Positions 10,146-20,270 of a stretch of 44,005 bases of DNA are shown piece after piece. The first letter of the stretch is position 1, and the number at the start of each line of letters is the position of its first letter. Origin of the DNA: Candidatus Methylacidiphilales bacterium. GTDB taxonomy: Bacteria; Verrucomicrobiota; Verrucomicrobiia; Methylacidiphilales; JANWVL01. The notes below the pieces were generated by a model. The model searched no databases. It was given only the letters and a program-made list of their open reading frames with translations, and was not told the origin of the DNA. Where the stretch lies: NCBI GenBank assembly GCA_025056655.1, contig JANWVL010000079.1, forward strand, positions 1 through 44,005. The letters are read 5' to 3'. The translations under genes and the position numbers were made by a program.

Positions 10146-10193
10146 ATGGAGTGCGGGGGCAAGCGCGGTGCGACACCGCTTCTTTTAAGGTAG
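10146..10193 (+). repeat. ECGGKR dispersed intergenic repeat, forward copy
   Basis: Read as codons from 10146 this element gives MECGGKRGATPLLLR and a stop. It holds a hairpin at 10161-10181 (arms AAG..CGGTG and CACCG CTT, loop CGA, two-base bulge). Related copies in the opposite orientation lie at 14046-14165. From memory, similar short sequences are common between genes in Verrucomicrobiota genomes and are often mis-annotated as small proteins, so I treat it as a repeat and not as a gene. Confidence 0.6.
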
Positions 10194-10399
10194 CTGGGAA
10201 AGCCTCTGATATTTATTTACAAGGTCATGATTGTGAAAAATGTGAAGCGTTTGAATGCGTAAATTGAGTAGGATTTTTTCTCTTGATTGAAACCCAACGC
10301 TCACTGTTTCAAATTCACTCAAGGCAGTCACCCAGTTTTGTCTTATAAGTTACTAAATTACGCTGATTTTTGTCTGTAGGCAAGGTGGGGCTATGGTTT

Positions 10400-10417
10400 G
10401 TTAACTCTTCGTTAACT
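10400..10417 (+). promoter_or_regulatory. Direct repeat GTTAACT x2 upstream of SBBP gene
   Basis: Two copies of GTTAACT start at 10400 and 10411, exactly 11 bp apart (about one helical turn), 20 bp before the start codon at 10438. The spacing suits side-by-side binding of a regulator, but it could be chance in an AT-rich promoter. Confidence 0.3.
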
Positions 10418-10437
10418 TTGGCATATTTTGTGCAGCA

Positions 10438-13400
10438 ATGGGCATTGAAAGAAAGATGATAGTTATGAAATCTAGCTTAGATAGTATTTTCAACACCTAC
10501 CGGGCCATTAAAAAAAACATATTGGAAAGATACAGAAGAATCGTTTTGTTAATAGCTATCTTCTCTATGTCTCCTTATGGGGCTGAAGCGCAGCCTTACC
10601 GAGTGTGGGGGACTTATTATGGAGGTAGCCAGGATGATTATGCTCATGCTATCGCCGTGGATCCGCAAAATGGGAGTGTCTATCTATGCGGTTTTACGGT
10701 TAGCACATCGCCTACAGGGGCTATTGCTACGCCAGGAACACATCAGACTACATTCGGCGGCGGAGGAGCCGATGTTTTCTTAGTAAAAATTAATCCAGTA
10801 AATGGCCAGAGAATATGGGGAACGTATTTCGGTGGAAACGGAGAGGAGAATTTTTACAACTACGAGGCTGGTTATGTCGCTGTCGGCCCTGACTCAGGAG
10901 TCTATCTTACGGGATATACTGGCTCTTCTTCAGGCATAGCGACTAGTGGCACTCATCAGACCGTCTACAGTGGAGGAATCGATGCTTTTTTAGCTAAATT
11001 TAACCCGAGCAATGGCCAAAGGATTTGGGGCACCTACTACGGCGGTCCCAGCGTTGAGCGTGCCTACGCCGTGGAAATCGATATGACCAACGGCCATGTC
11101 TATCTGGCAGGTTTTACACAATCGGCTACAGGAATAGCCACTACTGGGACCCAACAGCCAACTTTTGGGGGCAACACCGATGCGTTTTTGGCTCGGTTCA
11201 ATCCCACCAACGGACAGCTAGTGTGGGGCACCTACTATGGACAATCCGCCGGCGATATCGGATATGCTGTTGCGGTTGATCCAAACGACGGATCTGTCTA
11301 CCTCGCAGGGGCGACAAATTCCGCATCGGGAATTGCAACAACCGGCGCTCATCAAACTACCTTCAATGGCGGAGGGGATGGATTTATCGCTAAGTTCAAC
11401 CCTCTTAATGGCATACGAATCTGGGGCACATACTACGGAGGAAACCAAGACGACCGTGTTTTCGCAGCAGCTGTGGGTAATGATAGCAGCCTCTACATAG
11501 CCGGCACGACTCTATCTAACTGGCCCTCTTCTTCAATTGGCACTACGGGCACATTTCAACCTAATATGCTCAGTTCATCCTATAACGGCTTTGTGGCACG
11601 CATAAACCCTACCAATGGCCAAAGGATTTGGGGGACCTACTATGGGGGAACTGTCGGATCTGTATTTGGAGAATCTATTTTCGTCGGGCTCGACAACAGC
11701 GTTTACTTTGGCGGCTATACAAACTCCACCAGTCCCATCATTGCTTCAACAGGAGCTTATCAGCCCTCCTATGGCGGGGGCACTTGGGATGCCTTCCTAG
11801 CAAAATTTAATCCCACCAACGGCCAACGGATCTGGGGCACATACTACGGTGGGCCTCAAAGTGAATGGATACACTCCCTAACCAACGATCCGACGACCAA
11901 CGCTGCTTATATTGGTGGCTGGACCTCATCAACCTCAGGCATAGCCACTCCCGGCACCCATCAAACTGCCTTTAACGGCGGTCTCTTCGATGCCTTCATT
12001 GCCAAATTTTCCGAGGTGTTCATCAACCTAAGCAATGTTCCAAGTTGTGGCATCGTCGGCCAAACCATTAATGCCACTGTCACAGCTCAGACAGCGGCAG
12101 GTTGTCTACCGATCACTCTATCTGCTGCGACATTACCCAGCGGTCTCACATTTAACGCCATCCCCAACTCTGGCACAGTCTCGGGCACGCTCAGTGCTAC
12201 GGGCGTCCACACGCTCTCCATCACTGGCACTGATTCCTGCAGCTCTACGACCACCTATTCTAAAATAATACACGTCGGCACCCCTCCCACCTTGCCTAAT
12301 TATCCTACCGTATATGGAATGGTCGGTTTTGCCATGAATTTCAATGCTTCAGGGACTGTCCACCCATTCTTTACACCAGCCTCATATTCCATCTCGCCTC
12401 CGCTCCCCTCGGCCCTTACTCTTAATCCCTCGACAGGCTTTATCACAGGCTCTCCTAGTAATACTTCCCCGCTCACTAACTACACCGTCACCATCACCGA
12501 CTCTTGTGGACACACCGCCACCAGCATCCTCCCTCTACAAGTTGTCCCTTATCAGAGTTGCTCAGCCATCAACCTCTCAGCTACGGCCACTGCGCCTAAC
12601 TGCTCCAGCATTCAAATAAATTGGGCACCCAACGCCTTCTGTGGCACGGGAGATTTCGTCGCCATTCGCTACCGCATCGGCACTAATCCTTGGATAGACG
12701 TTCCCAACGCCTCTCGCCCATCGGTTCCCACACTCAGCACAACCCTAACGGGCCTCTCCCCATCCACAACTTACGAGGTCCAAATACAAACCGTTTTCGG
12801 TCAAAACACAGCTCCCAACCCTGCCGCCTGGATTACCATAGGGCACATTGCCGTCCCCGCATGTCCGTCTGCGCCTACTATCACAGGTCCAGCATCCGTC
12901 ACTCACTGCAATCCTGGAGCGGTGAGCATTACGATGACGGCTACGAATTCGCCGACGAGTTGGGCTGTGGTGGGGAGCTTGCCTACGGGCTTGAGCTTGA
13001 ATACGGGGACGGGTGTGATTTCTGGGAATGTGGCTGTGGGGGTGTATAGCTTTACGGTGACGGCGAGTAATGCAGGGGGGACGAGCGCGCCGTTTACGGT
13101 GAACTTAACGGTGAACAGCCAGCCTTCTATCACCTCAGCGGGGTCGCTTTCGGCGACGCTGGGGCAGACGTTTACCCATGTGGTGACAGCGACAGGGACA
13201 CCAACGCCGAGCGTGACGGTAAGCGCGATCTCCCCCGCACCTGGATTAGATATCAGCGGTAATACCGTCCTCGGCACTCTATCAGCTACGGGGACATTCA
13301 CGTATCAAGCAACAGCGACAAATAGCTGCGGGACAGTAAACCAGACGATCACGATCACAGTAACGCATACGCCCGCGACGATCCTCCTGACCCAAGCTCG

Positions 13401-13890
13401 GCTGCGAGCGATGCATGGGAGTTTTCAGGGGGACGTAGCGCTGACGCTAACGGGGTCGATTTCAAGCGTGGATCCACGGAGGCACACAGTGGCGAGGGAG
13501 TTGGTGTTGACGTTCAATCAAGCAGTGACAAGTATTAATCTGGAGCAAGAACTCGGTCCGACCATCACGTTCGGATCGCCTATCTTTTCAGGGAACACGG
13601 TGCGAATCCCATTAAGTGGACTAAAAAACAACGTAAAATATCAAGTAAAAATTAACACCGTGAATGGACAAACATTAATGGGCGTCAACAAAGTGAATTG
13701 GCGGATCATACGTGGAGATGTAAATGGGAATGGGACGGTGAGTGCGGTGGATAGTGCGCAGGCGACGGCGCATATAGGCCAGGCGATAACGAATGCGACG
13801 TTTCGGTCTGATGTGAATGCGGATGGGAGTATTACGAGCTTGGATGTGACGCAGGTGGTGAGTAACAACGGGGCGTACGTGGCGCCGTAG
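10438..13890 (+). CDS. Secreted SBBP beta-propeller protein with He_PIG/Fn3 modules and dockerin-type C-terminus
   Basis: 1150 aa. A long basic N-region leads into a hydrophobic stretch (RIVLLIAIFSMSPYGAEA) that fits a signal peptide cleaved near residue 51. Another possible start is the ATG at 10465. Seven SBBP repeats follow, each opening with WGTYYGG or a close variant (near 10605, 10815, 11025, 11222, 11421, 11624, 11829) and containing A.DP.NGSVYL and FLAKFNP segments. Seven copies of about 66-70 residues suggest one complete seven-bladed propeller. Then come two He_PIG-like modules, an Fn3-like module (about residues 705-805) and two more He_PIG modules. The end (about 1091-1150) is dockerin type I-like, with two calcium-loop motifs DVNGNGTVSAVD and DVNADGSITSLD. 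Codon composition flips from C-ending to G-ending near 12905 within the frame. Likely secreted and surface-associated; binding partner unknown. Confidence 0.85.
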   Translation: MGIERKMIVMKSSLDSIFNTYRAIKKNILERYRRIVLLIAIFSMSPYGAEAQPYRVWGTYYGGSQDDYAHAIAVDPQNGSVYLCGFTVSTSPTGAIATPGTHQTTFGGGGADVFLVKINPVNGQRIWGTYFGGNGEENFYNYEAGYVAVGPDSGVYLTGYTGSSSGIATSGTHQTVYSGGIDAFLAKFNPSNGQRIWGTYYGGPSVERAYAVEIDMTNGHVYLAGFTQSATGIATTGTQQPTFGGNTDAFLARFNPTNGQLVWGTYYGQSAGDIGYAVAVDPNDGSVYLAGATNSASGIATTGAHQTTFNGGGDGFIAKFNPLNGIRIWGTYYGGNQDDRVFAAAVGNDSSLYIAGTTLSNWPSSSIGTTGTFQPNMLSSSYNGFVARINPTNGQRIWGTYYGGTVGSVFGESIFVGLDNSVYFGGYTNSTSPIIASTGAYQPSYGGGTWDAFLAKFNPTNGQRIWGTYYGGPQSEWIHSLTNDPTTNAAYIGGWTSSTSGIATPGTHQTAFNGGLFDAFIAKFSEVFINLSNVPSCGIVGQTINATVTAQTAAGCLPITLSAATLPSGLTFNAIPNSGTVSGTLSATGVHTLSITGTDSCSSTTTYSKIIHVGTPPTLPNYPTVYGMVGFAMNFNASGTVHPFFTPASYSISPPLPSALTLNPSTGFITGSPSNTSPLTNYTVTITDSCGHTATSILPLQVVPYQSCSAINLSATATAPNCSSIQINWAPNAFCGTGDFVAIRYRIGTNPWIDVPNASRPSVPTLSTTLTGLSPSTTYEVQIQTVFGQNTAPNPAAWITIGHIAVPACPSAPTITGPASVTHCNPGAVSITMTATNSPTSWAVVGSLPTGLSLNTGTGVISGNVAVGVYSFTVTASNAGGTSAPFTVNLTVNSQPSITSAGSLSATLGQTFTHVVTATGTPTPSVTVSAISPAPGLDISGNTVLGTLSATGTFTYQATATNSCGTVNQTITITVTHTPATILLTQARLRAMHGSFQGDVALTLTGSISSVDPRRHTVARELVLTFNQAVTSINLEQELGPTITFGSPIFSGNTVRIPLSGLKNNVKYQVKINTVNGQTLMGVNKVNWRIIRGDVNGNGTVSAVDSAQATAHIGQAITNATFRSDVNADGSITSLDVTQVVSNNGAYVAP

Positions 13891-13987
13891 GAGGGAGTGA
13901 AGGGGGAGAGGATGAGGAGGAGGGGAGGATAAAAGAGTGTTTGGCAATGAGAGGCCAAGATAGGAGAGAGGAAGATTAAAGGAGGAG

Positions 13988-14037
13988 CCCCTCCGCGGGG
14001 AGGGGAGGGGGTTAAGGAGGGGAACTCTGCGGAGGGG
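13988..14037. repeat. GC-rich inverted repeat after the SBBP gene
   Basis: CCCCTCCGC at 13988-13996 is the exact reverse complement of GCGGAGGGG at 14029-14037. A tighter alternative hairpin, CCCCTCC with GGAGGGG and a four-base loop, sits at 13988-14005. It could end transcription of the SBBP gene, but no T-tract follows, so a simple intrinsic terminator is unlikely. Confidence 0.4.
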
Positions 14038-14045
14038 GGAAAGCA

Positions 14046-14165
14046 GTGGGGCACTTCGCTTCCCGCCGCACTCCAAAGAAAAGCAACACGGCGCTTTGTT
14101 TCATCTCACGGTCCAGAGAAAGCGCCGTGGCGTTTTGCTTCGCGCCGCACTTCAGAGGGGAAAGC
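14046..14165 (-). repeat. Three degenerate tandem ECGGKR elements, reverse orientation
   Basis: Three adjacent units of 39, 39 and 42 bp (14046-14084, 14085-14123, 14124-14165), each ending in AAGC on the plus strand. On the minus strand the unit next to the SBBP gene reads (L)ECGGKRSAPLL, and the outer unit reads LKCGAKQNATAL. The middle one is more decayed (LDREMKQSAVL). They are the same family as the forward copy at 10146, in inverted orientation, so the SBBP gene is bracketed. Confidence 0.6.
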
Positions 14166-14204
14166 TTGCTGCATTGTTTTTTTTGAGGTTAAATCAGATG
14201 GGAG

Positions 14205-15038
14205 ATGTCGGGCTATTACGTTCACGATCTCAGGCCATTTTTGATTGAATTCAGCGAGGGGGTCGGCATTCGATATTACGGATTGGCTTATGTGCTTGGG
14301 TTTGTGTGGCTGTATTGGGTGCTAGGTTTTTTTCAAAGAAGAGGGTGGTTGAGCTTGGGGCGGGGGAATCGCGATGAGCTTCTATTTTACGTTGCTATGC
14401 TGGGTGTGATTGTGGGAGGAAGGCTTGGCTACGCCATAATCTACGATTGGGGGAAGACAGTGCGTGATCCACTCAGTATTTTTCGGGTTTGGGAAGGGGG
14501 AATGGCGAGTCACGGGGGGATTCTGGGGGTTATTGTGGTGCTGCTCATCTATGCTCGATGGCGGGCAATCTCGTTTTGGTCTTTGGCGGATGCGGTCGCA
14601 TGGGCGGCGCCGCTGGCTATTGGTTTGGGCCGTGTTGCTAATTTCATTAATGGTGAGCTTTGGGGGCGCCCTTCGCAAGTGCCTTGGGCGGTTATTTTCC
14701 CGCAAGCTCCGCTTGTGGACGGTATGATGGTGCCTCGGCATCCCTCGCAACTTTATGAAGCTTTATTTGAAGGATTTTTGCTTTTTGGAATCTTGGCTTG
14801 GGTGCGGCTTGCAAAGAGCGAGATTCGCCCGGGCACTCTTTCTGTTCTCTTTATTGTGGGATATAGTGTGGCGCGGATCGGTTGTGAGTTTTTTCGTGAG
14901 CCTGACGAGGGGCACTTTGTTTTTTCGGGCATTACGATGGGGCAGCTCCTTACGGGCCTTTTGTTGCTCGGCTTGATGATCGGACTAGGGGTTGTCCACT
15001 TGCTCTCTCACTCGGCGCGTGCAAAAGAAAAACCTTAA
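14205..15038 (+). CDS. lgt: Prolipoprotein diacylglyceryl transferase
   Basis: 277 aa, usual length for Lgt. This inner-membrane enzyme moves a diacylglyceryl group from phosphatidylglycerol to the lipobox cysteine of pre-lipoproteins, the first step of lipoprotein maturation. Visible hallmarks: an N-terminal IRYYGLAYVLGF helix, ASHGG with H103, and the Lgt signature GLGRVANFINGELWGR with R143 and N146, which fall at the same numbers as the key residues of the E. coli enzyme. RHPSQLYEALFEG and the late VARIGCEFFREPDEG are also typical, and several further hydrophobic helices are present. The ATG at 14205 directly follows GGGAG. leuC follows after 45 bp, so the two may be co-transcribed although their roles are unrelated. 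Confidence 0.97.
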   Translation: MSGYYVHDLRPFLIEFSEGVGIRYYGLAYVLGFVWLYWVLGFFQRRGWLSLGRGNRDELLFYVAMLGVIVGGRLGYAIIYDWGKTVRDPLSIFRVWEGGMASHGGILGVIVVLLIYARWRAISFWSLADAVAWAAPLAIGLGRVANFINGELWGRPSQVPWAVIFPQAPLVDGMMVPRHPSQLYEALFEGFLLFGILAWVRLAKSEIRPGTLSVLFIVGYSVARIGCEFFREPDEGHFVFSGITMGQLLTGLLLLGLMIGLGVVHLLSHSARAKEKP

Positions 15039-15083
15039 TGGCACATTGACGGGGAGAGCCATGCGGATAGATTGGTATCTAAT

Positions 15084-16451
15084 ATGACTCTCACTGAAAA
15101 ACTCATGGCGCGAGCCGCGGGGAAGGCCTCCGTTAGGCCCGGTGACAACATCTGGGTGAATGTAGATACGCTGCTTACTCACGATGTCTGCGGCCCGGGA
15201 ACGATCGGTGTTTTCAAGCGAGAATTCGGTCCGCATGCTAAGGTCTGGGATCGGACACGGGTAGTGATTATCCCGGATCATTATATTTTTACTGCGGACT
15301 CGATGTCGAACCGCAACGTGGATATTTTACGAGAGTTTGTGCGTGAGCAAGGGTTGCCCTACTTCTACGATGTGATTGATGATCCTAACGGGCGGTGGGT
15401 TTTTGATCCGTCTAAGGGCCAGCTTAAGCGGCAATATGGCTCGAGGTATGCAGGGGTCTGCCATACGGCGTTGCCTGAAAAGGGTCATGTGCGGCCTGGG
15501 GAGGTGCTTTTGGGGACGGATAGTCACACGTGTATGGCTGGGGCGTTTAATATGTTTGCGACGGGGATTGGCAACACGGACGCAGGTTTTGTGCTCGGCA
15601 CGGGGAAGCTACTGCTGAAGGTGCCGGAGACGATGCAGTTTTACCTCGAGGGGGCATTGCCACACGGGGTGATGGCAAAAGACTTGATCCTGCACATCAT
15701 TGGGGAGATTGGTTTTGATGGTGCCACCTATCGGGCTATGCAATATGAGGGTCCGGGTGTCGCTTCTCTGAGTATGGATGATCGTATGACGGTAGCTAAC
15801 ATGGCGATCGAGGCTGGGGCTAAAAACGGGATCTTTCCTTGTGATGAAAAGACCATCGAATATGTCGAGGATCGCATCCGTGCCAACGGCACGCGCTCCG
15901 AATATGAGCCTGTAGAACTCGATGCGGATCAAAAGTTCGTCTACACTTTGCGCATCGACATGAGCCGGCTTGAGCCTACTGTGGCGCAGCATCCCAATCC
16001 AGGCAATCGTGCATTGGCTAAAGAACTCGGGCACATTCGACTTGATCGTGCTTATATCGGCTCTTGCACAGGCGGTAAGACCTCGGACTTTCTTGCCTTT
16101 GCGCGAGTGATCAAGGGACGCCGAGTCGCGATTGATACCTTTGGCGTGCCTGCGACGCCGACCGTTGTCGAAGAGCTGAAGAATACATATTGGGACGGGG
16201 TCTCTGTCTGGAATATCCTTGAAGATGCCGGCGTGCAGATGACTGAAAACGCCTCATGCGCTGCTTGTCTAGGCGGTCCAGTCGATACGTTTGGACGATT
16301 AAATAAACCGATGAACTGCATCTCTGCTACGAACCGTAATTTTCCTGGACGTATGGGGCATAAGGAATCGAGGGTTTTTCTGGCGTCTCCTTATACGGTT
16401 GCGGCTTCTGCCATTACTGGACGCATTACGGATCCGCGCGAGTTTTTGTGA
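15084..16451 (+). CDS. leuC: 3-isopropylmalate dehydratase large subunit (aconitase family)
   Basis: 455 aa from the ATG at 15084; an in-frame TTG at 15072 is less likely because MTLTEKLMARAAGK matches the family start. It should isomerise 2- to 3-isopropylmalate in leucine synthesis with a 4Fe-4S cluster. The cluster cysteines are visible in IGSCTGGKTSDF and NASCAACLGGP, and GTDSHTCMAGAF is the usual substrate-site segment. The C-terminus NRNFPGRMGHKESRVFLASP is classic. The variants SCTGG and CAACLGG (instead of SCTNS and CAMCLAM) place it in the LeuC/homoaconitase-type branch, so a homoaconitase-like role is the main alternative. The small subunit LeuD is not next to it. The downstream NamZ gene starts on the A of the TGA stop. 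Confidence 0.92.
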   Translation: MTLTEKLMARAAGKASVRPGDNIWVNVDTLLTHDVCGPGTIGVFKREFGPHAKVWDRTRVVIIPDHYIFTADSMSNRNVDILREFVREQGLPYFYDVIDDPNGRWVFDPSKGQLKRQYGSRYAGVCHTALPEKGHVRPGEVLLGTDSHTCMAGAFNMFATGIGNTDAGFVLGTGKLLLKVPETMQFYLEGALPHGVMAKDLILHIIGEIGFDGATYRAMQYEGPGVASLSMDDRMTVANMAIEAGAKNGIFPCDEKTIEYVEDRIRANGTRSEYEPVELDADQKFVYTLRIDMSRLEPTVAQHPNPGNRALAKELGHIRLDRAYIGSCTGGKTSDFLAFARVIKGRRVAIDTFGVPATPTVVEELKNTYWDGVSVWNILEDAGVQMTENASCAACLGGPVDTFGRLNKPMNCISATNRNFPGRMGHKESRVFLASPYTVAASAITGRITDPREFL

Positions 16452-17668
16452 TGAGCGGAATTTTAAGGGTGGTATGGATACTTTTGTGGAGCCTGGGTAT
16501 TTTGAGGGCTCAGGAAGTCAGGCTTGGGATAGATCGTCTAGTAGAGCTTGATTTTGAGCCGATTCGCGGTAAGCGCATTGGGCTCGTCACCAATCCTTCT
16601 GGGGTGGACCATCAAGGGCGGAGCACAATAGACATATTGTATCATGCACCGGGGGTGCGTCTTGTCGCGCTTTTTGGGCCTGAGCATGGAGTCTATGGAA
16701 AAGTGCCTGCTGGGGAATACGTTGAGAGTCATCGCGATACGGCTACGGGACTATGGGTGCACTCGCTTTATGGGAAAACGCGAAAACCGACATCGGAGAT
16801 GTTGCGTGGACTGGATGCGATTGTGTTTGATCTGCAAGATATCGGTAACCGAAGCTACACATATATCAGCACGCTTGGGCTCGTGATGGAGGCGGCTGCG
16901 GATGCTGGAATTGAAGTGTTGGTGCTTGATCGTCCGAATCCTCTTGGAGGACTGCGTGTTGAGGGGCCGCGGCTCAATCCACAGTGGCGGTCTTTTGTTG
17001 GACAATACGATATTCCATACGTGCATGGGATGACTGTGGGTGAGCTTGCTCTGTGGATTAATCGTCGTCATTTGTCTATTCCTTGTCGGTTGCGCGTGAT
17101 CCCCATGCGGGGATGGAGACGTGAGATGGTGTGGGAGGCTACGGGTTTGCGCTGGATACCGACATCTCCGAATATTCCTAATATTGCGGCGGCCAGGGGC
17201 TACACGGTGACGGGAATTTTGGGTAATATAGGAATTACGACGATCACGGGTGATGCGTTTCCATTTCAAGTGATCACTACTAGCTATCTTGATCCGGAGC
17301 GCTTCACAGCGCGTTTGATGAGGCGAAATTTTCATGGTATCCGAGCTTGGCCGTATCATTATCGAGTGGAGACTGGACGTTTTAAGGGTTCGCATTATTA
17401 CGGAGCGAGGTTGAGGATCGATCCTTATGCGCAGGCAAATTTTACGGCTTTTGCTTTTCACGCTATGGATACCATCCGGGAGATGACGGGGCGTAACCTT
17501 TTTGCGCGAGTCTCTGCGAATAATCTCTCGATGTTTGATAAACTCAACGGTTGCTCATTGTGGAGGATTCGTTGGATTCGCGGGCAGCGTGCGATCGATT
17601 TTGAAAGGCAATGGGAGCCAGGGGTGCAGGCATGGTTGAGGGAGCGTGAAGCTTTTTTGCTATACTGA
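16451..17668 (+). CDS. DUF1343 / NamZ-type exo-beta-N-acetylmuramidase, exported
   Basis: 405 aa from the ATG at 16451, which overlaps the leuC stop (TGATG); a GTG three bases earlier is the other option. Residues 1-20 form a signal peptide ending LRA before QEVRLG. The rest matches the DUF1343 family throughout: GKRIGLVTNPSGVD, LFGPEHGVYG, DLQDIGNRSYTYISTLG, LDRPNPLGG and SPNIPN. The characterised member NamZ removes terminal MurNAc from peptidoglycan fragments (family GH171). This protein would therefore act in the periplasm on wall turnover products. A sugar kinase of the BadF family at 20271 and an amidase at 24064 could act in the same recycling, but they are in other operons. Substrate assignment is by family, not by visible specificity residues. 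Confidence 0.88.
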   Translation: MSGILRVVWILLWSLGILRAQEVRLGIDRLVELDFEPIRGKRIGLVTNPSGVDHQGRSTIDILYHAPGVRLVALFGPEHGVYGKVPAGEYVESHRDTATGLWVHSLYGKTRKPTSEMLRGLDAIVFDLQDIGNRSYTYISTLGLVMEAAADAGIEVLVLDRPNPLGGLRVEGPRLNPQWRSFVGQYDIPYVHGMTVGELALWINRRHLSIPCRLRVIPMRGWRREMVWEATGLRWIPTSPNIPNIAAARGYTVTGILGNIGITTITGDAFPFQVITTSYLDPERFTARLMRRNFHGIRAWPYHYRVETGRFKGSHYYGARLRIDPYAQANFTAFAFHAMDTIREMTGRNLFARVSANNLSMFDKLNGCSLWRIRWIRGQRAIDFERQWEPGVQAWLREREAFLLY

Positions 17669-17721
17669 GCTTGTCTTGAGAGAGGGGATCCGTTAAGAGG
17701 GAGCGGTTGATTGAGTGGAAA

Positions 17722-17795
17722 GGGCCCTTAGCTCAGTGGATCAGAGCATCTGACTTCGGATCAGAGGGTCGTAGGTTCGAATCCTACAGGGCCCA
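17722..17795 (+). tRNA. tRNA-Arg (anticodon UCG)
   Basis: 74 nt with a full cloverleaf. The acceptor stem is GGGCCCT with AGGGCCC plus discriminator A. The anticodon stem TCTGA/TCAGA encloses the loop CTTCGGA, so positions 34-36 are TCG, which reads CGA arginine codons. The T arm is GTAGG-TTCGAAT-CCTAC and the variable loop has five bases. The 3' CCA is not encoded. It lies on the plus strand after the NamZ gene, and the strongly G-rich block with ligA begins just beyond it. Confidence 0.97.
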
Positions 17796-17879
17796 ATTTG
17801 TATGTGGGGAATGTCGGGGTGGGATATGTTGTGTGGTGGAGTTATGCGACTGCTCACGATTTTTGGGATGGCGAGGTTA

Positions 17880-20238
<2,359 letters not shown>

Positions 20239-20270
20239 TATGGGGGGTGTGGATTTAGGATAGTGCCGAG

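Larger units (their letters stand above)
9940..10437. other. 498-bp intergenic region with one ECGGKR repeat and an upstream direct repeat
   Basis: No gene is visible. The left part (9940-10130) is C-rich and featureless, with no clear terminator after the giant gene. An ECGGKR-type dispersed repeat lies at 10146-10193. From about 10200 the sequence becomes AT-rich and probably holds the promoter of the SBBP gene; a pair of GTTAACT direct repeats sits just before its start. Confidence 0.6.
13891..14204. other. 314-bp intergenic region, G-rich, with inverted repeat and ECGGKR array
   Basis: The first 150 bases are purine-rich with no gene. An inverted repeat lies at 13988-14037, and three degenerate ECGGKR copies fill 14046-14165. 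The remaining 39 bases (T-run, then GAGG and GGGAG) lead into lgt. Confidence 0.6.

Noticed and set aside
13641-14076. Minus-strand ORFs carrying ECGGKR at their start
   Set aside because: They begin in the dispersed repeat and run antisense into the dockerin end of the SBBP gene; not credible proteins.
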